Numbered from the stretch's first letter, positions 8,380 through 15,724 are shown. The stretch: DNA of 20,800 nucleotides from Lachnospiraceae bacterium UBA3826 (GCA_002393095.1 DGII01000154.1:1-20800), one strand, 5' to 3'. The notes: generated by a model from the sequence alone, not told the origin. Made by a program: numbers and translations.

Positions 8380-8437
8380 AAAACGCGGTCAAGAAACCGC
8401 AAGTTACGCTTTTATGGCGAAAGGAGAAAGTGAGAGT
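8380..8437 (+). promoter_or_regulatory. Structured 5' leader of the S-component gene
   Basis: Downstream of the predicted start, GCGGT (8385-8389) pairs with ACCGC (8396-8400) around a six-base loop. A surrounding AAAACG / CG(C)TTTT pairing (8380-8385 with 8407-8413, one bulge) can extend or compete with it. The ribosome site AAGGAG (8421-8426) follows about eight bases later. It resembles a small regulatory leader but does not match a riboswitch class that I can name. Confidence 0.3.
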
Positions 8438-8989
8438 ATGAAAAAATTCGGTGTGAAGCACATTGTTGCTACAGGTATTGGAGCTGCGCTTTTCTTCGTA
8501 CTTGGAAGATTCGTTGCTATTCCCAGTGGGGTGCCTGATACCAACATTTCCATTCAGTATGGTCTGCTTGCGTTCATTGCGGCCGTATTCGGACCTATAG
8601 CCGGCCTTCTGTCGGGCCTTATCGGACACTTCTTCATCGACTTCTCGTTTGGCTGGGGAGTATGGTGGAGCTGGGTCATCGCATCGGCATTCGTCGGATG
8701 TGTGATAGGCTTCCTTACGGTGAAGATTAATATTGAAGAAGGTGAGTTCGGAATTAACGGTATCATCCGTTTTAACATAGCTCAGGTGATAGCACATCTT
8801 GTAGGATGGGGAGCTCTGGCACCGGTACTTGATATAGTGATATATGCAGAGCCCGCGAATAAGGTGTTCATTCAGGGACTTGTGAGCGCCGGTATCAATA
8901 TCATCACGACGGCTGTAGTCGGTACACTCTTATGTGTGGCATATTCAGCCGCGATACCCAAGAAGGGAAGTCTTAAGGAAGAAGAATAG
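8438..8989 (+). CDS. UPF0397-family ECF transporter S component
   Basis: This 183-residue integral membrane protein, with about five to six hydrophobic segments, matches the UPF0397 family in length and in segments such as VATGIGAALFFVLGRFVAIP, GLLAFIAAVFGPIAGLLSG, KINIEEGEFGINGI and YAEPANKVFIQGLVSAG. S components give energy-coupling-factor importers their substrate specificity. UPF0397 members are often named riboflavin-type in databases, but the substrate is not settled by sequence. ATG 8438 is chosen to match the family N-terminus (MKKFGVKHIVA); AAGGAG lies eleven bases upstream. ATG 8414 is in frame but would put that site inside the gene. Its ATPase and T partners follow. It has its own promoter and terminator, and by hand count its isoleucine codons favour ATT/ATC (18 of 25), unlike its ATA-rich neighbours. 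Confidence 0.88.
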   Translation: MKKFGVKHIVATGIGAALFFVLGRFVAIPSGVPDTNISIQYGLLAFIAAVFGPIAGLLSGLIGHFFIDFSFGWGVWWSWVIASAFVGCVIGFLTVKINIEEGEFGINGIIRFNIAQVIAHLVGWGALAPVLDIVIYAEPANKVFIQGLVSAGINIITTAVVGTLLCVAYSAAIPKKGSLKEEE

Positions 8990-9004
8990 TCGGACTGGTA
9001 TTCG

Positions 9005-9031
9005 GGGCGGGAAGCGATTCCCGCCCTTTTT
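9005..9031 (+). terminator. Strong intrinsic terminator after the S-component gene
   Basis: GGGCGGGAA (9005-9013) and TTCCCGCCC (9018-9026) form a perfect nine-bp GC-rich stem with a four-base loop (GCGA), followed directly by TTTTT. It lies 16 bases past the S-component stop and 43 bases before the ATPase start. No good promoter was seen between it and the ATPase gene, so downstream genes probably depend on read-through. Confidence 0.9.
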
Positions 9032-9074
9032 ATCTAAGGTACAGAGACAGGTCTGACAAGAACGCGGTGAGATT

Positions 9075-10835
9075 ATGAGTATAGGCAATGAAGCTGAATT
9101 GCTGCTTGAATTTAATGATTTCGGATTTATGTATAATGCGCAGGCAGCCCCTACGCTTTATAACATTGACCTTAAGCTGCATAGGGGAGAGAGGGTTCTG
9201 ATCGCGGGGCCATCGGGATGCGGGAAGTCCACACTTATCCATTGCATCAATGGTCTAATTCCTTTCTCTTATAAGGGGCAGATGACCGGTTCGCTTAAGA
9301 TCAAAGGCAGAGAGACTTCGACCTTAAGCATATTCGATATATCCAATACCGTTGGAACAGTCCTGCAGGATTCGGACGCACAGTTCGTTGGAATGACCGT
9401 GGCTGAGGATATAGCATTCGCGCCGGAGAATGACTGTGTAGGCGATCCTATGCTTCATGAGAGAGTACTTAAGGCTGCCACTATGGTAGGGATAGAGGAT
9501 TACCTTAAGCATGCTCCGGGAGAGCTGTCGGGCGGACAGAAGCAGAGAGTATCCGTCGCGGGAGTCATGGTAGATGATGTGGATATACTGATATTCGATG
9601 AGCCTCTGGCTAATCTTGATCCGGCTACGGGTAAGCAGGCTATAGAGCTCATAGATGAGATGCAGGAGAAGACAGGGGCAACTGTCATAATAGTGGAACA
9701 CAGACTTGAGGATGTGCTTCACCGGTATGTGGACAGAGTGATACTCATGGAGAAGGGGCGGATAATATCCGATACTCCCCCTGATGAGCTTCTTTCGGGA
9801 GAGCTGCTGTCTCAATGCGGTATCAGAGAACCGCTGTATATAACCGCTCTAAAATATGCGGGAGTTAGCATCAGCCGGGATATGAACCCGTCATCCGTAG
9901 ACGGAATGATAATCGGAGATGATGCGAAGAAAAAGGTAAGAGAATGGTATTCGAAACCGGTGGAGATAACGGAGGATGCGCCGTCTGACGAACTCTTAAG
10001 CTGTGAGAGCATAAGCTTTGCTTATGATAAGGGTGAAAGGAAGGCTCTTGACGGAATAACCGTAAGGATCAATAAGGGTGAGATGACTGCCATAGTCGGC
10101 ACCAATGGGGCAGGCAAGTCAACCTTTTCTAAGGTCGTATGCGGCTTTGAGACGGAGGATGAGGGGAGGATATTCCTTAACGGCAAGGATATCGCCGACA
10201 GCTCCATCAAGGAGAGAGCCGAGCATATAGGATATGTGATGCAGAATCCCAATCAGATGATATCCAAGGTATGGATATATGATGAAGTAGCTCTTGGATT
10301 ACGGACAAGGGGTGTGCCTGAGGATGAGATAAGCGTAAGGGTTGAGAAAGCGCTTAAGATATGCGGACTGTGGAGGATGCGCAAGTGGCCTGTATCCGCA
10401 TTAAGCTTCGGGCAGAAGAAGAGAGTGACGATAGCCTCCATACTTGTCCTGGACCCGGAGATGATAATCTTAGACGAGCCCACGGCGGGTCAGGATTACA
10501 GACACTACACCGAGATCATGGAATTCTTAAGTGAGCTTAACAGGCAGGGTATAACCGTGGTCATGGTGACACACGATATGCACCTTATGCTTGAGTATGC
10601 CAAAAGAGCGATAGTATTCTCAAAAGGAAGGATAATCGCAGATGATAAATGTCATAATATCCTTACGAATATGAGTATCATAAAGGAAGCATCGCTTAAG
10701 GAGACCTCACTCTATGGTCTTGCCCTGAAATGCGGTATAGAGGACGGCACAGGCTTTGTGAAGCATTTCATAGATTATGAGAGACACAATATAAGAGGCA
10801 CAAGGAAGGAGGAGGCATATGACCAATCTGTTTAA
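9075..10835 (+). CDS. ECF transporter double ATPase (two ABC domains in one chain)
   Basis: This 586-residue cytoplasmic protein carries two complete ABC ATPase domains, so one polypeptide replaces the usual EcfA1/EcfA2 pair. Domain 1: Walker A GPSGCGKST (45-53), Q-loop Gln98, LSGGQ (151-155), Walker B ILIFDEP (171-177), His209. Domain 2: Walker A GTNGAGKST (342-350), signature LSFGQ (443-447), Walker B MIILDEPT (463-470), His500. Both sets of catalytic residues are intact; only the second signature departs from LSGGQ. A linker of about 75 residues separates them. Fused ATPases of this type commonly accompany UPF0397 S components. ATG 9075 has GGTGA upstream. The gene overlaps the T-component gene by 17 bases, so the two are translationally coupled. 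Confidence 0.93.
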   Translation: MSIGNEAELLLEFNDFGFMYNAQAAPTLYNIDLKLHRGERVLIAGPSGCGKSTLIHCINGLIPFSYKGQMTGSLKIKGRETSTLSIFDISNTVGTVLQDSDAQFVGMTVAEDIAFAPENDCVGDPMLHERVLKAATMVGIEDYLKHAPGELSGGQKQRVSVAGVMVDDVDILIFDEPLANLDPATGKQAIELIDEMQEKTGATVIIVEHRLEDVLHRYVDRVILMEKGRIISDTPPDELLSGELLSQCGIREPLYITALKYAGVSISRDMNPSSVDGMIIGDDAKKKVREWYSKPVEITEDAPSDELLSCESISFAYDKGERKALDGITVRINKGEMTAIVGTNGAGKSTFSKVVCGFETEDEGRIFLNGKDIADSSIKERAEHIGYVMQNPNQMISKVWIYDEVALGLRTRGVPEDEISVRVEKALKICGLWRMRKWPVSALSFGQKKRVTIASILVLDPEMIILDEPTAGQDYRHYTEIMEFLSELNRQGITVVMVTHDMHLMLEYAKRAIVFSKGRIIADDKCHNILTNMSIIKEASLKETSLYGLALKCGIEDGTGFVKHFIDYERHNIRGTRKEEAYDQSV

Positions 10836-11646
10836 TTACATTGACAGACCTTCTCCGATACACAGGCTGACAGGTGCTACCAAATTCGTCTGTCTTATGC
10901 TCTGGAGCTTCGCTGCGATGTCCACATACGATACAAGGATGTTACTGGGGTTGACCATCATCAGTATGATACTGTTCTTAATAGGCAGGATTCATATTAA
11001 GGATGTGTCTTTTATGCTGGGATTCACTTTGGTATTCCTTGTGATCAACAGCATCGCCATATATCTCTTCTCGCCCCTGCACGGTACTAAGATATACGGA
11101 AGCTGTACATATCTGCTTGAGTATACGGGGCGGTTCGCACCGACGGCAGAGCAGCTATTCTACCACTTTAATTATGTACTTAAGTATCTGGCTACCATAC
11201 CGATAGTGCTGCTTTTTGTGACTACTACCAATCCCAGTGAATTCGCGGCATCGCTTAATAAGATAGGGGTTAAGTATTCAATAGCATATGCTGTGGCCCT
11301 TGCGCTTCGTTATATCCCTGATATACAGAGACAGTATCATGAGATAAGTCAGGCGGGACAGGCAAGAGGGATAGAGATGAGCAAGAAGGCGACTCTGATA
11401 AGCAGACTTAAGTCAGCATCAGGGATACTTATACCTCTCATACTCTCAAGCATGGACAGGATAGAGGTCATAAGCAATGCTATGGAATTAAGGGGCTTTG
11501 GCAAGAAGAAAAAGAGGACATGGTACATGGGAAGACCCTTCAAGGCTGCGGATATATCGGCCATGCTGGGGTGTGTGCTTCTTGTATGTCTGTCACTGTA
11601 CCTTAATCATATTAACGGTGGAAGATATTATAATCCTTTTATCTGA
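10819..11646 (+). CDS. ECF transporter T component (transmembrane coupling protein)
   Basis: This 275-residue membrane protein of the CbiQ/EcfT family has about five hydrophobic segments. Two Ala/Arg-Gly coupling motifs lie in the cytoplasmic helices: QAGQARGIEMSKK and, later, AMELRGFGKKKKRTW. In the family these helices dock into the ATPases and pass motion to the S component. A very strong ribosome site (AAGGAGGAGG) precedes ATG 10819 and lies inside the end of the ATPase gene. The start overlaps that gene in another frame, which is normal coupling, not a frameshift. Together with the two upstream genes it completes a dedicated three-gene importer. folP follows after 40 bases, co-directional, so the transporter is likely co-transcribed with folate genes. 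Confidence 0.92.
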   Translation: MTNLFNYIDRPSPIHRLTGATKFVCLMLWSFAAMSTYDTRMLLGLTIISMILFLIGRIHIKDVSFMLGFTLVFLVINSIAIYLFSPLHGTKIYGSCTYLLEYTGRFAPTAEQLFYHFNYVLKYLATIPIVLLFVTTTNPSEFAASLNKIGVKYSIAYAVALALRYIPDIQRQYHEISQAGQARGIEMSKKATLISRLKSASGILIPLILSSMDRIEVISNAMELRGFGKKKKRTWYMGRPFKAADISAMLGCVLLVCLSLYLNHINGGRYYNPFI

Positions 11647-11686
11647 GCCATGCGGGAAGGATACCGGAATAAGGAGGAGTATACAG

Positions 11687-12706
11687 ATGAAGATCGGCAA
11701 CAGAGAGTTCGACATATATAATAATACATATATAATGGGCATAGTAAATGTGACACCCGATTCATTCTCGGACGGCGGAAGATTCCTGCATGACAGGGTG
11801 AGCGTGTCGGCTCATGGAGTGACGCAGGGTAAGGTGCTTGACATGGATGCTGTCCTTAGGACCTGCGGACAGATGATTAATGAGGGTGCAGATATCCTTG
11901 ATATAGGCGGGGAATCCACCAGACCGGACGCTGATACGGTATCCGTTACGGAGGAGCTTGAGAGAGTGATCCCGGTAATAGAGGCGATAGGTGATAACTA
12001 CGATATACCTGTAAGTGTGGATACATATAAGGCCGGGGTGGCTGAGAGGGCTGTAGAAGCAGGGGCAAGGCTTATCAACGACATCTGGGGACTTAAAGGC
12101 GATGAAGAAATGGCCGGTACAGTCTCAAGACTGCAGAAGGAATATGACGGAGTTGCTCTTTGTATCATGCATAACAGACGACCGGTGACTATGGCGGGGA
12201 TCGCAACGGATACCGGCGTGCCTGTTACCAGACACGGTGAGGATACAGATTACGGATACAGACGAGCTTCTAATGCTTCGGATAATGCAGACTATAGCAG
12301 TGCAGATGAAGACCTGTTCATTGAAGATGTGAAGGATGATCTGTCTCAGAGCATAATGACGGCAGTGCAAGCGGGAACGGATGCGGGGCGGATCATAATA
12401 GACCCGGGGGTAGGCTTTGCCAAGACGTATGAACAGAATCTCTGTGTGATAAAAAGGATAGATGAGCTTGAACATATAAGGATTAAGAGAGATAATGAGT
12501 ATGAGTATATCAGGCTGCCTATTCTGCTTGGATGCAGCAGAAAGTCAGTGATTGGGAAGACACTTGATCTGCCTGTTGACAGAAGGCTTAACGGGACTCT
12601 GGCGACTACGGCCTATGCTGCGTTAAAAGGTGTGAGCTTTGTCAGGGTGCATGATGTGAGGGATAATGCGGAAGTGATACGGATGCTTAAAGCGCTATAT
12701 CGGTAA
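11687..12706 (+). CDS. folP: Dihydropteroate synthase
   Basis: FolP joins pABA to 6-hydroxymethyl-dihydropterin diphosphate; it is the sulfonamide target. All main TIM-barrel motifs are present: MGIVNVTPDSFSDGGRF (17-33), ADILDIGGESTRP (68-80), VDTYKAG (111-117), INDIWGL (130-136), IIIDPGVGFAKT (236-247), LLGCSRKSVIG (280-290) and VRVHDVRDN (319-327). At 339 residues it is about 60 longer than usual. Most of the extra length is a polar, acidic, Ser/Asp-rich insertion at about 166-208 between MHNR and the EDVKDDL helix. A smaller insertion near 38-52 follows the first loop, and another charged stretch lies near 260-275. ATG 11687 has AAGGAGGAG seven bases upstream. It lies between the transporter T gene and the folB-folK fusion. 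Confidence 0.95.
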   Translation: MKIGNREFDIYNNTYIMGIVNVTPDSFSDGGRFLHDRVSVSAHGVTQGKVLDMDAVLRTCGQMINEGADILDIGGESTRPDADTVSVTEELERVIPVIEAIGDNYDIPVSVDTYKAGVAERAVEAGARLINDIWGLKGDEEMAGTVSRLQKEYDGVALCIMHNRRPVTMAGIATDTGVPVTRHGEDTDYGYRRASNASDNADYSSADEDLFIEDVKDDLSQSIMTAVQAGTDAGRIIIDPGVGFAKTYEQNLCVIKRIDELEHIRIKRDNEYEYIRLPILLGCSRKSVIGKTLDLPVDRRLNGTLATTAYAALKGVSFVRVHDVRDNAEVIRMLKALYR

Positions 12707-12750
12707 ACTGTGGCATGATACATGAAAGGGTGCGGGAAGGAGAGGAACGG

Positions 12751-13578
12751 ATGAACTGTAGGAAGCTGGATGAGATAAGGATAGAGGAACTTCAGATCAA
12801 GGCATATCATGGCGTATATGAGGATGAGAAGGAGAACGGACAGAACTTCTATGTGAATGCGGTTCTGTATGCAGATACAAGGAAAGCGGGCCTTACGGAT
12901 GAGCTTGAAAAGTCAACGGACTATGCAAGGGTATGCTCTCTTATACGTGCGGTAATGCTTAAAGAATCCTATGACCTTATAGAGACAGCGGCAGAGAGTA
13001 TAGCCAAGGAGATACTGCTTGCCTTTCCTCTGATAAGGGCGGCAGATATAGAGGTGCGTAAGCCGGAAGCCCCCGTTCCTATGGAATTTAAGTCCATATC
13101 AGTGAAGATACACAGGGCTTGGCATGATGTATATATATCATACGGCTCCAATATGGGCGACAGCGAAGGCTTCATAGATGATGCCGTGGCAGAGATAGCC
13201 GAGAATGAGCTGATAGAGATGGCAGAGGACTCCGGCAGGATAGTGACCAAGCCTTACGGAGATGTTATGCAGGATGACTTCCTTAACGGAGTGTGTCATA
13301 TAAGGACGCTCATGGAGCCGGAGGAGCTCCTTAGCTACCTTCACGGACTTGAAAGCAAAGCCGGCAGGGTCAGGGATGTACATTGGGGGCCGAGGACACT
13401 GGACCTTGATATATTGATGTATGATGATCTTGTGTATGAAAGCGACGATCTTATCATACCGCATGTGGATATGGAGAATCGAGAGTTCGTATTAAAGCCC
13501 ATGTGTGAGCTTAATGAGAACCTGAGACATCCGATACTTAAGAAGACAATGAGGCAACTGCTTAACGCTCTTGGATGA
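12751..13578 (+). CDS. folK: Bifunctional dihydroneopterin aldolase / HPPK (FolB-FolK fusion)
   Basis: Two consecutive folate enzymes are fused in one 275-residue chain. Residues 1-122 are FolB (dihydroneopterin aldolase), with IKAYHGVYEDEKENGQNF (16-33) and the ending VRKPEAPVP (102-110). Residues about 126-275 are FolK (6-hydroxymethyl-dihydropterin pyrophosphokinase), with YISYGSNMGD (128-137), DDFLNGVCHI (175-184) and the signature HWGPRTLDLDIL (211-222), holding the metal-binding aspartates 218 and 220. The junction is direct, with little linker. ATG 12751 follows AAGGAGAGG. It is the last gene of the folate block and starts 44 bases after folP. FolB-FolK fusions are known in several Firmicutes, so the fusion is informative rather than new. 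Confidence 0.95.
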   Translation: MNCRKLDEIRIEELQIKAYHGVYEDEKENGQNFYVNAVLYADTRKAGLTDELEKSTDYARVCSLIRAVMLKESYDLIETAAESIAKEILLAFPLIRAADIEVRKPEAPVPMEFKSISVKIHRAWHDVYISYGSNMGDSEGFIDDAVAEIAENELIEMAEDSGRIVTKPYGDVMQDDFLNGVCHIRTLMEPEELLSYLHGLESKAGRVRDVHWGPRTLDLDILMYDDLVYESDDLIIPHVDMENREFVLKPMCELNENLRHPILKKTMRQLLNALG

Positions 13579-13603
13579 TAACAGATTTATACAGGATTAT
13601 AAT
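13575..13603 (+). promoter_or_regulatory. Candidate promoter ahead of the structured element
   Basis: A perfect TATAAT (13598-13603) lies 17 bases after ATGATA (13575-13580, four of six consensus bases, overlapping the folB-folK stop). The predicted start near 13610 would place the 16-bp hairpin at 13612 at the very 5' end of the transcript and make 13610-13743 the leader of the next gene. The match is suggestive only. Confidence 0.35.
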
Positions 13604-13611
13604 GAGAGACA

Positions 13612-13647
13612 GTGTAAAAAATATGATTGATATCATATTTTTTACAC
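13612..13647 (+). repeat. Perfect 16-bp AT-rich inverted repeat
   Basis: GTGTAAAAAATATGAT (13612-13627) and its exact complement (13632-13647) flank a four-base loop TGAT. The A6/T6 runs inside the stem could make it a bidirectional terminator for the folate block, but the stem lacks GC pairs and no U tract follows. It could equally be a 5'-end hairpin of the downstream transcript or the end of a repeated intergenic element. Confidence 0.7.
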
Positions 13648-13648
13648 A

Positions 13649-13731
13649 GCGATTTGTGCCGAGCCCAAATCGCCTTATCGCATCGGCGAATCTGAAATTC
13701 GCCTCGCGAGCCTCACACAATGTGCTCGGCA
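13649..13731 (+). repeat. Compact multi-hairpin element with possible pseudoknot
   Basis: Three inverted repeats nest here. GCGATTTG (13649-13656) pairs with CAAATCGC (13666-13673). Eight of the nine loop bases between them, TGCCGAGC (13657-13664), are exactly complementary to GCTCGGCA (13724-13731). GGCGAAT (13685-13691) pairs with ATTCGCC (13697-13703), followed by the palindrome CTCGCGAG (13703-13710). The right arm ends two bases before the ribosome site of the next gene. It could be a structured leader, a small RNA or a short dispersed repeat. I know no family to assign it to. Confidence 0.55.
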
Positions 13732-13743
13732 TGGTGGATTAAA

Positions 13744-14487
13744 ATGGGTAACAATGATAAGAATACTGTAAATGTGAACAGCGCAAGACCTGATGGTATG
13801 GTGATGCAGATAGTGACATCGCTTCTGTGTATAGCCATAGGTGCCATACTCATACTGGTTCCGGAGGTCAATATACTGTATCTGTGCTACTGCTTCTGCG
13901 CAGCGCTTATAGTGGTTGGTATTACACTCATAGTGTCTTACTTTGTATCGGGTGCATATAAGAAACTCAATGACTACAGATTCGCAGCCGGCGTGCTGCT
14001 TGTAATACTCGGATGTATAGAGCTTTTAAGAGCTAAGATACTGGCTGAAGAGATAGTCTTCATCATAGGACTTGTGACCCTTGTGCTGGCGGTGATCATC
14101 ATGCAGAGCGCCGTACAGATGAAGATACTTGAAAGCGGTGCATGGATCGTACAGCTCATCTTCACCATAATCGCTCTTACAGGTGCAATAATTGTATTGC
14201 TGGATTTCAAACCCGTAATGGGCAAGGTGGAGGGCTTTGCGTATTATGTAATGGCGATCGTAGGTACACTGTGTATAATAAGCCTTATCATAGAGGCTAT
14301 CGTGCTTAAGGTAACGGAGAAGAAGGAAGAGAAGAAAGCCAAGGAAAACGTACCGGCACCTGCGGAGACTGCGGAATCGGCGGATGATAGTGAAGAAATC
14401 GCGGATAATACGAACGCTATGGGTATTACGGGTGAAGAGGAGAAAAAAGATACTACTGAGAATACGGCAGGAGAGGCTGATCAATAA
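13744..14487 (+). CDS. DUF308/HdeD-like six-helix membrane protein
   Basis: This 247-residue integral membrane protein has six hydrophobic segments at about 20-39, 44-68, 79-96, 102-125, 134-154 and 164-189, in the paired-helix pattern of the HdeD/DUF308 family. A Lys/Glu-rich stretch (190-202) and an acidic, probably disordered tail rich in Ala, Glu, Asp and Thr follow and are likely cytoplasmic. In enteric bacteria HdeD is linked to acid resistance; a role here is not established. ATG 13744 is chosen because GGTGGA lies five bases upstream. An ATG at 13720 is in frame but falls inside the structured element. The gene follows that element and converges on the DUF5050 gene. There is no operon partner, and the family call is moderate. 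Confidence 0.75.
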   Translation: MGNNDKNTVNVNSARPDGMVMQIVTSLLCIAIGAILILVPEVNILYLCYCFCAALIVVGITLIVSYFVSGAYKKLNDYRFAAGVLLVILGCIELLRAKILAEEIVFIIGLVTLVLAVIIMQSAVQMKILESGAWIVQLIFTIIALTGAIIVLLDFKPVMGKVEGFAYYVMAIVGTLCIISLIIEAIVLKVTEKKEEKKAKENVPAPAETAESADDSEEIADNTNAMGITGEEEKKDTTENTAGEADQ

Positions 14488-14545
14488 TCGCAATCAGGAT
14501 GTATTATAATGGGAAGCAGCGATGCGATAGTTAAGGCTGTATCAT

Positions 14546-15571
14546 CTACGGCTCAAAGAGCATGACATTCACGCCGCCGCGAAGCGACTGGTGATACATG
14601 GGCACTTTGCTGTCATATGAGTGGAAGTACACGAAATTCGAGGTGATATTGATATCACAGTATATGCCGGTTGCAACGATCTCCTGATCGGCACCCTCCG
14701 TAGTCATACGCTTAAGTGCGGCATCCGGAGATGAAGAATCGGTCTGATAGTATATCATGCCGCCTCCGACATTGAACATATCAACACGCTCTGTTGTAAG
14801 AGCGATATCCTCGCCGGTGACAGGACTGTAACGATGTAACTGGTACTTGGTCTCAAGGTCGAGGTAGTATATATAACCGTTGTCATATATGGGCTGATAC
14901 ATCTGATGCTCATACAGCACCGTCTCGGTTCCCGTTCGGGTATCAAGCATGTGAAGATACATGTCCCCTTCAGTATGAGTGCCGTTATTCACAGGTACTC
15001 CGGCAAAGTATATATATCCCGAATCTGCGGAAGCGGGAATCACCATACTGGGAATCAGAGTCACGTTATCTGACTTGTCTATTCTGATTCTGTCAAGATA
15101 TGTCCCTATACTTTTATCATAGTGCTGATAGTATATGTAATTACCCACAAGGGCTGCCACCCCGACAGCATCCTGAGTATAACAGAGACTGTCTCCGCCG
15201 TTTTTCTTAATGCTGAAAAGGCCGGTGGCTTTTCGTATATAGCCGAGTCCCGAACCGGCGGAAGCACCGGAAAGAGCATAGTACACGCGATGATCGTCTG
15301 CATTGATACTTTCTACGGCTACGCCGGCCAGCTTTTTCGCATCTGATTCATCTGAGTTCATTACATACAGATATCCGGAGTCGGAGGGATTGGAGAAATA
15401 CACTTTGCCGTCATGCTCGCAGAATAGTCCGCCGTTATACAGGTTCCCACCGGGATTGCCCACATAGCCGTCTTCATTGGTATGCATATGCCCTTTGAGT
15501 GAAGCCATTATCACAAGGGCTGTTATTATCAGTGCAAAGACCACTATGAATACAATATTGCGTGCCTTCAT
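14546..15571 (-). CDS. Membrane-anchored DUF5050-like protein
   Basis: This 341-residue protein has a single N-terminal hydrophobic segment (residues about 5-26) after MKAR, with no lipobox cysteine, so it is probably a membrane-anchored protein with its bulk outside the cell. The outer part repeats short strands of the type NGGLFCEHDGKVYFSN, HRVYYALSG, GNYIYYQHYD, SGYIYFAG, NGYIYYLDL, GGMIYYQTD and NFVYFHSY, the tandem beta-propeller-like pattern of DUF5050 proteins common in Clostridia. ATG 15571 is preferred over ATG 15610 because GGAGG lies six bases before it. A near-consensus promoter of its own lies upstream. It is the second minus-strand gene of the window, and its role is unknown. 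No terminator is visible in the 58-base convergent gap. Confidence 0.82.
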   Translation of the reverse strand: MKARNIVFIVVFALIITALVIMASLKGHMHTNEDGYVGNPGGNLYNGGLFCEHDGKVYFSNPSDSGYLYVMNSDESDAKKLAGVAVESINADDHRVYYALSGASAGSGLGYIRKATGLFSIKKNGGDSLCYTQDAVGVAALVGNYIYYQHYDKSIGTYLDRIRIDKSDNVTLIPSMVIPASADSGYIYFAGVPVNNGTHTEGDMYLHMLDTRTGTETVLYEHQMYQPIYDNGYIYYLDLETKYQLHRYSPVTGEDIALTTERVDMFNVGGGMIYYQTDSSSPDAALKRMTTEGADQEIVATGIYCDINITSNFVYFHSYDSKVPMYHQSLRGGVNVMLFEP

Positions 15572-15636
15572 TATCCGCCTCCGAGTCTTAATGCTGTCAT
15601 GGACCGACACTGTTTTTATACGATCCCTTATGATAA

Positions 15637-15665
15637 ATTATAGCCCTTAATAGGCTTGCTATCAA
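15637..15665 (-). promoter_or_regulatory. Near-consensus SigA promoter for the DUF5050 gene
   Basis: On the minus strand TTGATA (15665-15660) and TATAAT (15642-15637) are separated by exactly 17 bases, matching 11 of 12 consensus positions. The predicted start is near 15630, about 60 bases before the ATG at 15571. This is one of the best promoters in the window. Confidence 0.75.
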
Positions 15666-15724
15666 GGCGAATCTGATATAAACTATACTGTGACATAATA
15701 TATGTAATTGCGAGAGGAATAGAT

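Noticed and set aside
8353..8437. PreQ1-II or tetrahydrofolate riboswitch before the S-component gene
   Set aside because: The hairpin next to a GGAG site recalls the end of preQ1-II RNAs, but the 5' stems and conserved core are absent and there is no room after the promoter; the THF riboswitch core is absent too.
10819..10835. Possible frameshift between the ATPase and T-component genes
   Set aside because: Both proteins are complete, and a strong ribosome site precedes the T-component ATG; this is a normal 17-base coupling overlap.
14487..14535. ATCGCA/TGCGAT inverted repeat and a TATAAT (14505-14510) in the convergent gap
   Set aside because: The stem is six bp over a very long loop, and the -10 has no usable -35; likely chance.
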